Part shown: one piece after another, positions 34,823 through 44,587 of the stretch
How the letters are laid out: each line of letters begins with the position of its first letter
Numbering within the stretch: the first letter of the stretch is position 1
Assembly: GCF_000190755.2 (NCBI RefSeq)
Contig: NZ_JH109152.1
Span: forward strand, 186,001-250,000
Direction of reading: 5' to 3'
From: Methylobacter tundripaludum SV96
Lineage (GTDB): Bacteria; Pseudomonadota; Gammaproteobacteria; Methylococcales; Methylomonadaceae
DNA length: 64,000 bases
The notes under the pieces: model-generated
What the model saw: the letters and a program-made list of their open reading frames with translations, nothing else
Told to the model about the DNA's origin: nothing
The model's database searches: none
Program-made: the position numbers and the translations under genes

Positions 34823-35961
34823 TGTCGCAAGCCCTCCCCGGTTTTGTGCTCAGTGCGTTCCGTCGGTGATTGACTTGCAAAGAATGCGGCTGCCGCTCCC
34901 ATTTGTTGCTCGGTCAAGCGCTTTGCAATGGTGGTCATAATCGCGCCGTAAGGTGTTTTTGCGCGTATTCCTCGTTGCAAAACCAGTAACTGCTGTTTGA
35001 TATATTGTTCGGATTGTCCGGCAAGACGGGGATAATCCGGACGTTTGTTAGCCCCGTGGCACGACAGGCAAGCCGGAATCTTGTGCGATAAATCGCCATG
35101 CACCGCCAGCATGGCTCCTTCCGAAGATACATTCTGAGCGGGTTTACTAACTGAAGGCTTTAACGACGCGTAATAGTCCGCCAGATTATTAATATGTTCA
35201 CTATCAAGTTCGACGGCAATAAGCTCCATAAAGCCGCTTTGTCGCAGATCGCTGTGATATTCGTGCAAGGTCCTTTTCAAATAAGCTTTATTCTGACCCC
35301 CAAGGCTCGGTACGTAAGGACTTGTCGGCGGCGCATTGTCTGTATCATGGCAACGGCTGCATGCGGTGATATTAATCTTAGGCCTACCCTGACTGGCAAC
35401 TTCACCAGCTTGAGCTGCGATAATATCTTTGCTATTCCCGCTCGCATATTTCAGGTAATCCACTGTATTCATCGACGGCAGCGCCTCCAAAAACGCAACT
35501 ACCGCCCAAACTTCATCATCGCGACCATCCCCGCTCCAAGCCGGCATACCGGTAAATTGAATGCCGTGACGCACCATCCAAAACAGTTGTTTGCGCGTCC
35601 ACATAGGTGCATGCACTTTCAAGTCTGGGGGCGAAGGCAGCATCTGACCATAAACAGGATTCAACTTTTGCCCCGGCGTCCTATGGCAGGTTGCGCAACC
35701 TCCTTGGAAATGTGCTGCCCCAAGCGGCACCAACCCGGCAATATCCAGATCCGGCACATCAACAGGCTTGCTGTTGACGATAACCGAACGCTCTTTACCC
35801 AGCGTTAAAAGCCACTCGAGCAAAACCGGATGTCCCGCACTGGCCGCGATGTTGAAAATGCCGGAATATGCGATAGCCAGAGCAAGCACAATGCCCCCGG
35901 CAAAAAGCCCAATGGCCCAAGGCAGAAGTTTACGCAAACGTCTTCTTACCGGCTTTGCCAT
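34819..35961 (-). CDS. Membrane-anchored triheme c-type cytochrome
   Basis: A 380-residue protein with an N-terminal membrane anchor (residues about 12-36) and three heme-c attachment sites: CATCH (near 90), CSRCH (near 200) and CLSCH (near 299). Candidate Met ligands include FTGMPAWSGDG in the first domain. Each domain has the cytochrome-c553/c4 look, and the last two resemble a diheme cytochrome c4. Placed between CtaG and subunit II in one translationally coupled operon, it probably feeds electrons to the oxidase from the bc1 complex or a periplasmic dehydrogenase. Confidence 0.88.
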   Translation of the reverse strand: MAKPVRRRLRKLLPWAIGLFAGGIVLALAIAYSGIFNIAASAGHPVLLEWLLTLGKERSVIVNSKPVDVPDLDIAGLVPLGAAHFQGGCATCHRTPGQKLNPVYGQMLPSPPDLKVHAPMWTRKQLFWMVRHGIQFTGMPAWSGDGRDDEVWAVVAFLEALPSMNTVDYLKYASGNSKDIIAAQAGEVASQGRPKINITACSRCHDTDNAPPTSPYVPSLGGQNKAYLKRTLHEYHSDLRQSGFMELIAVELDSEHINNLADYYASLKPSVSKPAQNVSSEGAMLAVHGDLSHKIPACLSCHGANKRPDYPRLAGQSEQYIKQQLLVLQRGIRAKTPYGAIMTTIAKRLTEQQMGAAAAFFASQSPTERTEHKTGEGLRQ

Positions 35962-36608
35962 GAGCTGTTTTCCGCTGCAACCGCCGTAGAAGTAACATTG
36001 CTTTGCGTATCAGACAATGTCTGGAACCAACGGGAAATTAAGACAACCGCAGCAAGCACGTAAGTAATCGGGCAAACAGTAACCATAAGCAGACCGGCCA
36101 ACTGCTGATCGGCGAGTTCAATAGGCATATTGATGGCCGTCATACTGTAAAGCACACGGGGCGCAAATATCAGTAATACGGCCATTAAGCAAAACAGCTT
36201 GCCGGTCAACAACAGGGCAATAACTGCTCGCCATAAATGTTCGCCGGTTTGATTGAATACTGTGAGCCAAAACCATAATGCGGAGAAAAACAGGGTTGCT
36301 TGCATCAGCAAAGTCCCGGCATGCCCTTTCATCGCCAAACCGATACCTAGCGGCGAATGCCATGCAAATAACAAAGCAGCTTGTAGGGTGACAGCCGCGA
36401 ACAGCGTTGAAACACTAGCGGACTTGGAGGATAGCTTTAGCAGTAAACTTGCTAAAACGGGTGCTGCTACGGTCATCAGCGCTATATGTATAATCATGTG
36501 GCGCGAAAAAACGCCTGCATTTTCGACATAGCAAAACCCCAACAATACCAGCACAGCTAAGGCCGCCAGTTCCATAAAGGCAAATGATTTTAATGGATAA
36601 GCTTGCAT
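35946..36608 (-). CDS. CtaG-like cytochrome c oxidase assembly protein (caa3_CtaG type)
   Basis: A 220-residue polytopic protein with about six hydrophobic segments. It has the motifs SRHMIIHIALMTVAAPVLA and LFAWHSP characteristic of the caa3_CtaG/DUF1404-type membrane family, whose members aid oxidase assembly, probably through copper. The family is unrelated to the Cox11-type CtaG. It is the first gene of the oxidase operon and overlaps the triheme cytochrome gene by 16 bases. Confidence 0.8.
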   Translation of the reverse strand: MQAYPLKSFAFMELAALAVLVLLGFCYVENAGVFSRHMIIHIALMTVAAPVLASLLLKLSSKSASVSTLFAAVTLQAALLFAWHSPLGIGLAMKGHAGTLLMQATLFFSALWFWLTVFNQTGEHLWRAVIALLLTGKLFCLMAVLLIFAPRVLYSMTAINMPIELADQQLAGLLMVTVCPITYVLAAVVLISRWFQTLSDTQSNVTSTAVAAENSSWQSR

Positions 36609-36979
36609 TTGCAGTTTCTCCTGGCCTCATCGCCTGCTGGCCGTAAGCCGCTTACTTGTTTATAAATTTCTCAATTAGATCTATCGATATACGACAGGAG
36701 CTGTTACTCATGCCGTGAGATATAATCACACGTGCACTTAAACGTATTAAAGTATATAAAGACTATACCCAGTAGTTAGTTGCGGTCTGTACGGTATCGA
36801 ACATACATTAAGCTCATCACGAGGTAGAAAGCTTCACCAATTTCTAAGTACGTCGCAGGTATAGCTTGGGATTAATAGAGATTAGGTAAATAGCGTGTTT
36901 TTGCCAATGGCTTGTTAGCACTCTAGCCAAATAGGGATTTTACGCATTCATTGACCCCGAAATCACAGCAGGATTAATC
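36609..36979. other. Divergent promoter region, oxidase operon and Mg2+ ATPase
   Basis: These 371 bases separate the divergent oxidase operon and P-type ATPase gene and must hold both promoters. AT-rich stretches are present, but I cannot assign -35/-10 boxes. I see no leader peptide or riboswitch-like stem set of the enteric mgtA kind. Confidence 0.45.
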
Positions 36980-39523
36980 ATGAAAAACGTTTCAAAATCG
37001 GATAAACCTGAAACGCATAACGCATTCTGGAACACTCCTGCTGAACAGCAACTCAAACAGCTGGCTACGACAGTCCAAGGATTAAGCAACGAGGAAGCTA
37101 ATCAACGCATAAAGCGCTACGGTGCAAACCGGCTGAACAACAAAAAGCAGACGGGAAACTTACGTCTGTTTTTGGCCCAATTTAAAAGTTCCATTATCCT
37201 GATACTGCTTTTTGCCACCGGCTTGTCATTCTATTTACATGACCGGCTGGATGCGGCGATCATTTTAACGATTGTACTGATCAGCGGTTTGTTAGGATTC
37301 TGGCAGGAAAAAGGCGCGGCCAGCGCCATAGAAAAACTGCTTGAGATCGTGCAGATCAAGGTCAGCGTGCTTCGAGGCGGAATTGCAACGGAGATTGCCG
37401 CCGAAAGCCTGATTCCCGGCGATATTATATTGCTCAAGGCGGGGGATATTATTCCGGGGGATTGTTTGATTCTTGAATCCGATAACCTGTTTATCGATGA
37501 AGCCATACTGACCGGAGAGACCTATCCGGTCGAAAAACTGCCCGGCGTGTTGCCTACAGAGACCGCATTAAGCCAGCGCACCAACGCCTTGTGGATGGGA
37601 ACGCATGTGCAGAGCGGCGCTGCCACAGCGCTGGTGGTTGCGACCGGGCAAACCACGGAGTTCGGCAAACTTTCCCTGCGCATCAAGTTAAAAGCGCCTG
37701 AAACCGAGTTCGAGCGCGGTATCAGGCGCTTCGGTTATCTGCTGATGGAGATCACGCTGACACTGGTTATGCTGATTTTCGCGGTGAATGTCTATCTTGA
37801 AAAAGCGGTACTGGATTCGTTTTTATTCGCGCTGGCGTTGGCCGTCGGCCTAACGCCGCAATTATTACCGGCAATCATCAGCATCAATCTGGCTCACGGT
37901 GCCAAGCGCATGGCCGAACAAAAAGTCATCGTCAAGCAACTGGCCTCCATTGAGAACTTCGGCAGCATGAACGTGCTGTGTTCGGATAAAACCGGCACCT
38001 TGACCGAAGGCACCGTGCATCTGCACGACGCGTTTGATCTGTCGGGCAATGCCAGCGATAAGGTATCGTTTTATGCCTACCTTAATTCTGCTTACGAAAC
38101 CGGATTTAGCAATCCCATCGACGAAGCGATCAGGCAATATCGGCAGTTCGATTTAAAAGACTGCAAAAAGCTGGCGGAAATTCCCTACGATTTTTACCGC
38201 AAACGGTTAAGCCTGTTAGTTTCAAAACAGGGCGAAAGCATTTTGATCACCAAAGGCGCGCTGACCAATGTGCTGGCCGCCTGCTCCGAAGTGGAAAATG
38301 CCGACGGCACGCTGATGCCTATAGAATCGGTGAGAGACCAAATTCAGCAGCGTTACGAAGATTTCAGCCGCCAGGGATTTCGCACTTTGGGACTGGCCTA
38401 TAAGCCGATGGATTCCAAGGCGCGGATTGATAAGACGGATGAAACCGGCATGCGCTTTTTAGGTTTTCTGTTGTTTTTCGATCCGCCCAAAGCGGACTGT
38501 GCCGAAACGATCAAGCAATTACGCGAACTGGGTGTGACGCTCAAAATTATTACCGGCGACAATCGTTTGGTAGCGGCCACCGTCAGTAAGCAACTGGGAC
38601 TTGCCGAACACGAAATCCTGACCGGCCCGGAAATTGAAAAAATGAGCGGTTCGGCATTGATCAATAAAGTGGCGAATGTCGATTTATTCGCCGAAGTCGA
38701 GCCCAACCAGAAAGAGCGTATTATCATTGCGCTGAAAAAAGCCGGTTTTGTGGTCGGTTATATGGGCGACGGCATTAATGATGTGTCCGCGCTGCATGCC
38801 GCCGATGTCGGCATCTCCGTTGAAAGCGCCGCCGACATCGCCAAGGAAACCGCCGAAATTGTGCTGTTGGAAAAAGACCTGGCGGTACTGGTGCAAGGCG
38901 TTCGCGAAGGACGCATCACCTTCGCCAACACGCTGAAATACGTGTTCATGGCGACCAGTTCCAACTTCGGCAACATGTTCAGCATGGCGGGCGCATCCTT
39001 GTTCCTGCCTTTTCTGCCGTTATTGCCCAAGCAAATCCTGTTGACCAACTTGCTGACCGATTTCCCGGAAATGACCATCGCCTCGGATAATGTCGATGCG
39101 GACATGGTCTCGCAACCCAGGCGTTGGGATATTAAGTTCATCCGTAAATTCATGATCACCTTCGGCTTCGTCAGCTCCCTGTTCGATTTTATGACCTTCG
39201 GCCTGCTGCTGTGGCTGGATGTTTCTGTAGAGCAATTTCGCACCGCCTGGTTTCTGGAATCGGTAGTTTCAGCTGCGTTGATCGTGTTTGTGGTGCGTAG
39301 CAGCAAGCCGTTTTTTGCCACACGCCCCGGCAAATACCTGGTTGCCGCAACGCTGACTATCGTTGCCGTCACCGTAGCGTTACCCTATACGCCGATTGCG
39401 CCGTTAATAGGTTTCGAGCCGCTGCCGCTTCGTTTACTCGGTTTGCTGGGCGTCATCGTCATGCTCTATATCTCAACGGCTGAAATAGCAAAACACATTT
39501 TTTATCGTCTGGTAAAAATGTAA
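36980..39523 (+). CDS. mgtA: Mg2+-translocating P-type ATPase (P3B, MgtA-like)
   Basis: An 847-residue inner-membrane pump. The catalytic landmarks are in order: TGETYPVEK in the actuator domain (near 178), the phosphorylation site CSDKTGTLTEG (Asp near 337), KGALTNVL in the nucleotide domain, and the hinge GYMGDGINDVSAL (near 595). The segment ATSSNFGNMFSMAGASLFLP in the membrane domain is typical of the magnesium branch rather than calcium or heavy-metal ATPases. It should import Mg2+ under low-magnesium conditions. It stands alone, divergent from the oxidase operon; a PhoPQ-type site is not visible to me. Confidence 0.88.
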   Translation: MKNVSKSDKPETHNAFWNTPAEQQLKQLATTVQGLSNEEANQRIKRYGANRLNNKKQTGNLRLFLAQFKSSIILILLFATGLSFYLHDRLDAAIILTIVLISGLLGFWQEKGAASAIEKLLEIVQIKVSVLRGGIATEIAAESLIPGDIILLKAGDIIPGDCLILESDNLFIDEAILTGETYPVEKLPGVLPTETALSQRTNALWMGTHVQSGAATALVVATGQTTEFGKLSLRIKLKAPETEFERGIRRFGYLLMEITLTLVMLIFAVNVYLEKAVLDSFLFALALAVGLTPQLLPAIISINLAHGAKRMAEQKVIVKQLASIENFGSMNVLCSDKTGTLTEGTVHLHDAFDLSGNASDKVSFYAYLNSAYETGFSNPIDEAIRQYRQFDLKDCKKLAEIPYDFYRKRLSLLVSKQGESILITKGALTNVLAACSEVENADGTLMPIESVRDQIQQRYEDFSRQGFRTLGLAYKPMDSKARIDKTDETGMRFLGFLLFFDPPKADCAETIKQLRELGVTLKIITGDNRLVAATVSKQLGLAEHEILTGPEIEKMSGSALINKVANVDLFAEVEPNQKERIIIALKKAGFVVGYMGDGINDVSALHAADVGISVESAADIAKETAEIVLLEKDLAVLVQGVREGRITFANTLKYVFMATSSNFGNMFSMAGASLFLPFLPLLPKQILLTNLLTDFPEMTIASDNVDADMVSQPRRWDIKFIRKFMITFGFVSSLFDFMTFGLLLWLDVSVEQFRTAWFLESVVSAALIVFVVRSSKPFFATRPGKYLVAATLTIVAVTVALPYTPIAPLIGFEPLPLRLLGLLGVIVMLYISTAEIAKHIFYRLVKM

Positions 39524-39539
39524 ATAGATAGATTTAATT

Positions 39540-39647
39540 CACCACGAAGACACGAACGACTGCATGGACGCAGGAGGTAGAGCAATGCAGGAGCAATTGT
39601 CGAGAACACGAAGTTTTTACTCCGCTTTTCTTCGTGTCTTCGTGGTG
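39540..39647. repeat. Dispersed palindromic repeat, copy 2, with internal insert
   Basis: CACCACGAAGACACGAA at 39540-39556 pairs exactly with 39631-39647, the same arm as at 4481-4525. Here 74 bases lie between the arms, including ACGCAGGAGGTAGAGCAATG, which looks like a second kind of dispersed repeat nested in the first. It fills the gap between the Mg2+ ATPase and ppk2. Confidence 0.75.
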
Positions 39648-39680
39648 TAATGCTTTTTCCATTCCTGAGGCGCATTAATC

Positions 39681-40466
39681 ATGACCAAAAAACACGATCA
39701 AAAAACAATCGACAGGAAAGACTACAAAAAGACCCTGACTCAGTTGCAAATCGAACTGGTTAAACTCCAAAATCATTTTATCAAGCATGACGATAAGATT
39801 CTGATCATCTTTGAAGGGCGGGATGCGGGCGGCAAGGACGGCACTATAAAGCGCATTACTCAACATCTGAGTCCTCGTGAAACACGCACGGTGGCGCTCG
39901 GAAAACCTTCCGACCGGGATGTCAGCAGTTGGTATTTTCAACGTTACGTAGTGCATCTTCCCGCCGCTCAGGAAATGGTGTTATTCAACCGCAGCTGGTA
40001 CAACCGCGCGGGCGTGGAACATGTGATGGGTTTCTGTACCGATGAGCAATACCACGAGTTTCTTGAAACCGTGCCCGGCTTCGAGCAGATGCTGGTTCGG
40101 TCCGGCATCAAGTTATTGAAATATTATCTGGATATTAGTCAGGATGAACAAAAGAAACGCCTGAAAGACAGGGAACAGGATCCGCTCAAACAATGGAAAA
40201 GCAGTCCCATTGATAAGTCTGCGCCCAAGCATTGGAAGGAATACAGTCTGGCCCGTAACATCATGCTTGCCAGAACCCATCATTTGACTGCACCGTGGAC
40301 TGTGGTCAGGGCTGACGACAAAAAGATCGCCCGCATCAACGTCATTAAGGACATGTTGTTTCGTCTTGATTACAAAGGCAAGAATGAAGGGCTGGTACTT
40401 CCCGACGCAGACATCATTTTCAATTATGACGAGAGTTATCTGCAAAACGGCATGATTGCGCCGTAA
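39681..40466 (+). CDS. ppk2: Polyphosphate kinase 2 (PPK2)
   Basis: A 261-residue cytosolic enzyme of the P-loop PPK2 family, of standard single-domain length. The Walker A loop FEGRDAGGKDGTIKRI lies near residues 49-64, followed by the Walker B-linked PSDRDVSSWYFQRYVVHLP and the lid segment LFNRSWYNRAGVEHVMGF. It transfers phosphate between polyphosphate and nucleoside di- or monophosphates. The family class (mostly ADP or GDP phosphorylation) cannot be fixed from sequence alone. It ends exactly where the convergent TVP38-like gene ends, so there is no room for a terminator between them. Confidence 0.92.
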   Translation: MTKKHDQKTIDRKDYKKTLTQLQIELVKLQNHFIKHDDKILIIFEGRDAGGKDGTIKRITQHLSPRETRTVALGKPSDRDVSSWYFQRYVVHLPAAQEMVLFNRSWYNRAGVEHVMGFCTDEQYHEFLETVPGFEQMLVRSGIKLLKYYLDISQDEQKKRLKDREQDPLKQWKSSPIDKSAPKHWKEYSLARNIMLARTHHLTAPWTVVRADDKKIARINVIKDMLFRLDYKGKNEGLVLPDADIIFNYDESYLQNGMIAP

Positions 40467-41165
40467 TTATTTAATCTTTATACCCAGTTGCTTTACGGTT
40501 TTACCCGCAATTTTTGCCGCATAGATCAGCACTGCCAGGGAAATAGCTAAACCCAATGTCAGCAGCGGATAGGAAACGGTACTCTGCGGCGAAGCTTCAC
40601 TGAGCAACCCGGACAGGTGTTTGGCGGTATAGCCGAAATAAACCAGACTGATGTTGTAAATTAAAATACCGCTGGTAGCGGCCAGATAAGGCCGGAACTT
40701 GACCTGAGTCACCGAAAAAGCGTAACTCAGCATTGCAAACGGCAAAGGTGTCAGGCGCAATAAAAACATCAGCTTAAATTCGTTGCCCTTGATGACCTCG
40801 TTGAGTCCGGAAAAATGCTTATGTTCGGCAAGATACGTAAGGACTCTAGCACGCAATAAATAGCGGCCCAGAACAAAAATAAGTGCCGATGCCAGATAGG
40901 TTGCGATGACGATATAAAATGCCCCGGCACCGATTGGAAATAATAAGCCTGCCGCAAAACAGAGCGCATCGACTGATACAAAAAAAGGCGTCAGAGCGGC
41001 AAACAACGTAATAAAGCCTAACGGCGCAAAAGCGCCCAACTCCTGAATTCCGACTTCCAAATCAGGAAGATAAAGTTCCAGTTCATGTCCAATAAGCAAT
41101 ACCAGCCCAACAAAAATCAAAGCTATAGCTAATTTTTTTAAAAGTCCTATGTCTTGCAGCTGCAT
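40467..41165 (-). CDS. TVP38/TMEM64 (DedA-superfamily) membrane protein
   Basis: A 232-residue inner-membrane protein with five or six hydrophobic segments. The SNARE-associated (VTT) domain is seen in GAFAPLGFITLFAALTPFF and in the re-entrant FLLRLTPLPFAMLSYAFSV, with the conserved LRLTPLPF arginine-proline motif. DedA/TVP38 relatives are linked to lipid flipping and membrane-potential maintenance. It is convergent with ppk2 and shows no operon partner. Confidence 0.82.
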   Translation of the reverse strand: MQLQDIGLLKKLAIALIFVGLVLLIGHELELYLPDLEVGIQELGAFAPLGFITLFAALTPFFVSVDALCFAAGLLFPIGAGAFYIVIATYLASALIFVLGRYLLRARVLTYLAEHKHFSGLNEVIKGNEFKLMFLLRLTPLPFAMLSYAFSVTQVKFRPYLAATSGILIYNISLVYFGYTAKHLSGLLSEASPQSTVSYPLLTLGLAISLAVLIYAAKIAGKTVKQLGIKIK

Positions 41166-41755
41166 GGCTTGTTTGCTCCCTGAAAAAAGTATCAGTCATT
41201 ATTCGATAGTGAATAGTACTCGCTTACTTTGCACGGAGTTTGATTTCCTAGGGTTATTCGTTTTGAAAGGAGGGGTATTGATCGCCCACGCTATTTGCAA
41301 TGGGCAAACAACCCACCACGGAGTTGCTTTCATCAGCAAACTTCCGGCCAAAGATTGCGTGACCGATCCGCCCAGTGACAGTGCGGTAGGTTCGGATAAA
41401 TACGCTTACAAACTGGACTGGCTCATTAAAATAAAGGAATTCGTTCGGGAAGAACTGGTCCGGTACCCGCGTTTCAGCAGAGTTCCGAAAGTGAGGGTGC
41501 ATGCAACTGTCGTTTCGCCGGTCCACGAAATACACAAAAAGCACGAAAATATTCAATAGATATTAAGCGGTAGATTGTACCCAAAATGGCACTGCTATTA
41601 AGTTAAAGGCTTAATAAATTCGCGCCCACGGCATTCAACCCTAACTATTTTTGGCTTAACTTGGTGGGCAGTGACCCAAAAGCTGGATAGCTGGTAATAG
41701 ACTTATTTCGTGTTTTTCGTGGATCAAATGATTTTTCTGGTTTTTTATGGAAAGC
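41166..41755. other. Intergenic region with diverged CACGAAA repeats
   Basis: No convincing gene. GTCCACGAAATACACAAAAA at 41521-41540 is a diverged inverted match to the stretch near 41703-41723 (TTTCGTGTTTTTCGTGGAT), a looser member of the dispersed CCACGAAGACACGAAG family. It lies just past the lon stop codon. Confidence 0.5.
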
Positions 41756-44176
41756 TTATGTTTCAGGATCATTTTCCACGGCGCTTTTTAACGCGTCATC
41801 GACCTTTTCCAACCAGACAAACTGGAGCTGGTTTCTGACCGCTTCGGGTATTTCTTCAAAGTCTCTTTGGTTACGCGCAGGCAGCATGACGGTTGTTATG
41901 CCAGCCCTGGCCGCAGCAATGACTTTCTCTTTAATGCCGCCGACCGGTAATACCAGTCCGCGCAGGCTGATTTCTCCGGTCATGGCGACATCGTTTTTGA
42001 CAATCTTTTCAGAAAAAGCGGAATAAAGTGCGGTAAACATCGCAACACCGGCGCTGGGGCCGTCCTTAGGAATGGCGCCCGCCGGTACGTGGACATGGAT
42101 GTCGCTTTTTTCGAATATTTCCGGCTGCAAACCCAGCTCATGGGCGCGCGATTTCACCAGGCTCAACGCGGCCTGAGCGCTTTCTTTCATGACCTCGCCC
42201 AACTGGCCGGTCAGGATCAGCTTGCCGTTGCCGGGCAAACGGGTGGCTTCAATAAACAGAATATCGCCGCCGACCGGCGTCCAGGCCAGTCCTGTGGCAA
42301 CGCCCGGAACGCTGGTGCGCATCGCGACGTCGCTGTCGAATTTTTTCGGTCCCAGAATGCCCGGAATGTGCTCACTGTCGATCTGCTCGTTAACGACTAG
42401 ACTTTCGGCAATGCGCATCGCGACATGACGAAATACCGACCCGATTTCACGCTCCAGATTCCTGCAACCGGCTTCACGGGTGTAGTCCTGAATAATGGTT
42501 AGTATGGCGTTTTCGGTGATTGCGCATTGCTCCGGGGTCAAACCGCTACTTTCCAGTTGTCTTTGCACCAGATAGCGCTTGGCTATCTGGAGTTTTTCAT
42601 CAGTGGTGTAACCGGTCAACTCGATCACTTCCATCCGGTCGCGCAAAGGTCCGGGTATGCTGTCCAGCACATTGGCCGTTCCGATAAACATGACATGGCT
42701 CAAATCGAACGCGACAGCCAGATAATTATCCCGGAAGGTTGAGTTCTGCTCGGGGTCCAAGACTTCCAGCAAGGCTGAAGAGGGATCGCCCTGAAATCCC
42801 GAGCCGAGCTTGTCCATTTCATCCAGCATAAAGACCGGATTATTGGTGCCGGCCTTGCGTATGGACTGAATAATGTTGCCCGGCAGCGCGCCGATATAAG
42901 TGCGCCGGTGACCGCGAATCTCGGCTTCGTCATGCGTACCGCCGAGGCTTGCGCGTATAAACTCACGCCCGGTTGCACGGGCTATGCTGCGTCCCAATGA
43001 GGTTTTTCCGACGCCGGGCGGCCCGACAAAGCAAAGAATAGGGCTCTTGCCATTCGGGTTGAGCTTGCGCACCGCCAAAAATTCCAAGATGCGCTGCTTG
43101 ATTTTCTCCAGGCCGTAATGATCTTCGTTAAGGATTTCGCGGGCTTTTGTTATATCGATAACGCCTGCGCTTGCGACCGACCAGGGCAGTTCGGTCAGCC
43201 AATCAAGGTAGGTGCGAATCATCGAATATTCGCCGCTGGCATCGGGCATGTGCTGCAAGCGACCGAGCTCCTTGCGCGCCTGTTTTTCCACTTCTTCCGG
43301 CATCTTGGCGGCAGTGATGGCGTTGCCTATTTCCTCAATTTCGGCAGCGCCGCCTTCCTCTTCACCCAATTCTTTTTGGATGGCCTTCATTTGTTCCCGC
43401 AACACGAATTCGCGTTGCCGTTGCCCCATGGTTTCCTGGGTTTGTTCGTTAATCTTGTTGGAAAGTTTTAATACTTCTACTTGGTAATTGAGCAATTCCA
43501 GAATCTTGTCGATACGTTCCTGTATATCAAACAGTGCCAGTATCTCTTGTTTCTCGGTAGCTTTTGAAATCAGGTAGCTGGCAATCAGGTCGGCCAGCAT
43601 CGGCGGCGAACCGATAGATCGAATAGCATTAACCAGTTCATCAGGCGGTTGCTTCGATTGAGCCAGCACTTCCAGCGCTTTTTGCTTGAGCGTAATGACG
43701 CGCGCTTCAACATCCTTGGAGCTCAGTTCAGGCTCTTCGTAACGTTCAATGCGGGCGACAAGAAACGGATAGCCCGGCAAAAACGCCTGCACGCGAAAGC
43801 GTTGCATACCCTGACAAACGACATGATGGGTGCCGTCAGGCGCGGTTATGTAGCGTAAAATTTCCGCCACGGTACCGACCGGGTAGAGATCATCCGGGTT
43901 GGGTTCTTCATCTTTGTCCCGCAATTGCATCAGCAAGCCGATCGGTTTCTCGGAACGCACCGCCTCCTGCACGGCCGCAATGGAAAGTTTACGGCCTATC
44001 ACCAACGGAGAAACGTTTTGCGGGAAAAGCACAGTTCCGCGCATCGGCACAATGATTAGCGCATCATTGGGAACAGGCGGATATTGCAACGGAGCCTCCT
44101 GCTTTATCTCTGAAGAGGACTCTTCCGTACCCGCCGTTGATCCCAGAAGTATGTTTTTCAGATCCTTGATTTGCAT
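41756..44176 (-). CDS. lon: ATP-dependent Lon protease (LonA)
   Basis: An 806-residue cytosolic protease of normal LonA length. The N-terminal substrate domain starts near residue 38 (ALIIVPMRGTVLFPQNVSPL). A coiled-coil follows (RQREFVLREQMKAIQKELGE). The AAA+ module has Walker A GPPGVGKTSLGRSIA (near 390) and Walker B-containing NPVFMLDEMDKLGSGF. The C-terminal Ser-Lys protease domain has PKDGPSAGVAMFTAL (catalytic Ser) and GIKEKVIAAARAG (catalytic Lys). It degrades misfolded and regulatory proteins. It follows the hsp20 gene by nine bases, forming a heat-shock operon. Confidence 0.97.
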   Translation of the reverse strand: MQIKDLKNILLGSTAGTEESSSEIKQEAPLQYPPVPNDALIIVPMRGTVLFPQNVSPLVIGRKLSIAAVQEAVRSEKPIGLLMQLRDKDEEPNPDDLYPVGTVAEILRYITAPDGTHHVVCQGMQRFRVQAFLPGYPFLVARIERYEEPELSSKDVEARVITLKQKALEVLAQSKQPPDELVNAIRSIGSPPMLADLIASYLISKATEKQEILALFDIQERIDKILELLNYQVEVLKLSNKINEQTQETMGQRQREFVLREQMKAIQKELGEEEGGAAEIEEIGNAITAAKMPEEVEKQARKELGRLQHMPDASGEYSMIRTYLDWLTELPWSVASAGVIDITKAREILNEDHYGLEKIKQRILEFLAVRKLNPNGKSPILCFVGPPGVGKTSLGRSIARATGREFIRASLGGTHDEAEIRGHRRTYIGALPGNIIQSIRKAGTNNPVFMLDEMDKLGSGFQGDPSSALLEVLDPEQNSTFRDNYLAVAFDLSHVMFIGTANVLDSIPGPLRDRMEVIELTGYTTDEKLQIAKRYLVQRQLESSGLTPEQCAITENAILTIIQDYTREAGCRNLEREIGSVFRHVAMRIAESLVVNEQIDSEHIPGILGPKKFDSDVAMRTSVPGVATGLAWTPVGGDILFIEATRLPGNGKLILTGQLGEVMKESAQAALSLVKSRAHELGLQPEIFEKSDIHVHVPAGAIPKDGPSAGVAMFTALYSAFSEKIVKNDVAMTGEISLRGLVLPVGGIKEKVIAAARAGITTVMLPARNQRDFEEIPEAVRNQLQFVWLEKVDDALKSAVENDPET

Positions 44177-44185
44177 AAGAAGCCC

Positions 44186-44587
44186 TTATATTTTCCGCAG
44201 TGAAATTAACAAGCAACCGTTCACAAGTTCATTAGTGCCGATTTCAAAACGCCCGGCGGGCAGTTCAATGCGCCGCTCAAAGCGTCCATAGGGAATTTCC
44301 AGGCGTCGAATAGTCGCCTCGGCACTGTTCGGTAGATGCCGCTGTCCGTTAATAATCAAATGATCGTCTTCCAGTACGACTTTCAAATGTTCCGGGGCAA
44401 CACCCGGTAGCGCGATCATGATTTTGAATTCATAACCGGTTTCGTAGACATCGATCGGCGGCTCCCAAGTCGGCCGTTTGGCGTTCATAACCGCCGGTCT
44501 AAAAAACTGTCGATGCAATCGGTCGGCTCGATCCAATATTTCACAAGCTTCCGCCCACATCCATGTTTCAAGATCACGTAATGGCAT
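44186..44587 (-). CDS. Hsp20/alpha-crystallin small heat-shock protein
   Basis: A 133-residue holdase chaperone. The alpha-crystallin domain runs from about residue 45 (PPIDVYETGYEFKIMIALPG) to LLISLRK at the end, with VVLEDDHLIINGQRH and the strand RFERRIELPAGRF. The C-terminal IxI anchor is nearly absent, as the protein stops at LRKI. It is first in an operon with lon, which links holding and degradation of damaged proteins. A sigma-32 promoter would be expected upstream of 44587, but I cannot define one. Confidence 0.9.
   Translation of the reverse strand: MPLRDLETWMWAEACEILDRADRLHRQFFRPAVMNAKRPTWEPPIDVYETGYEFKIMIALPGVAPEHLKVVLEDDHLIINGQRHLPNSAEATIRRLEIPYGRFERRIELPAGRFEIGTNELVNGCLLISLRKI

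Noticed and set aside
36609-36979. Possible Mg2+ riboswitch or leader peptide before the Mg2+ ATPase
   Set aside because: I could not find the paired stems or a proline-rich leader frame known from enteric mgtA.
41149-41559. 136-codon plus-strand frame between the TVP38-like gene and lon
   Set aside because: No family resemblance, odd composition, and an equally long frame exists on the opposite strand; it ends in a dispersed repeat.
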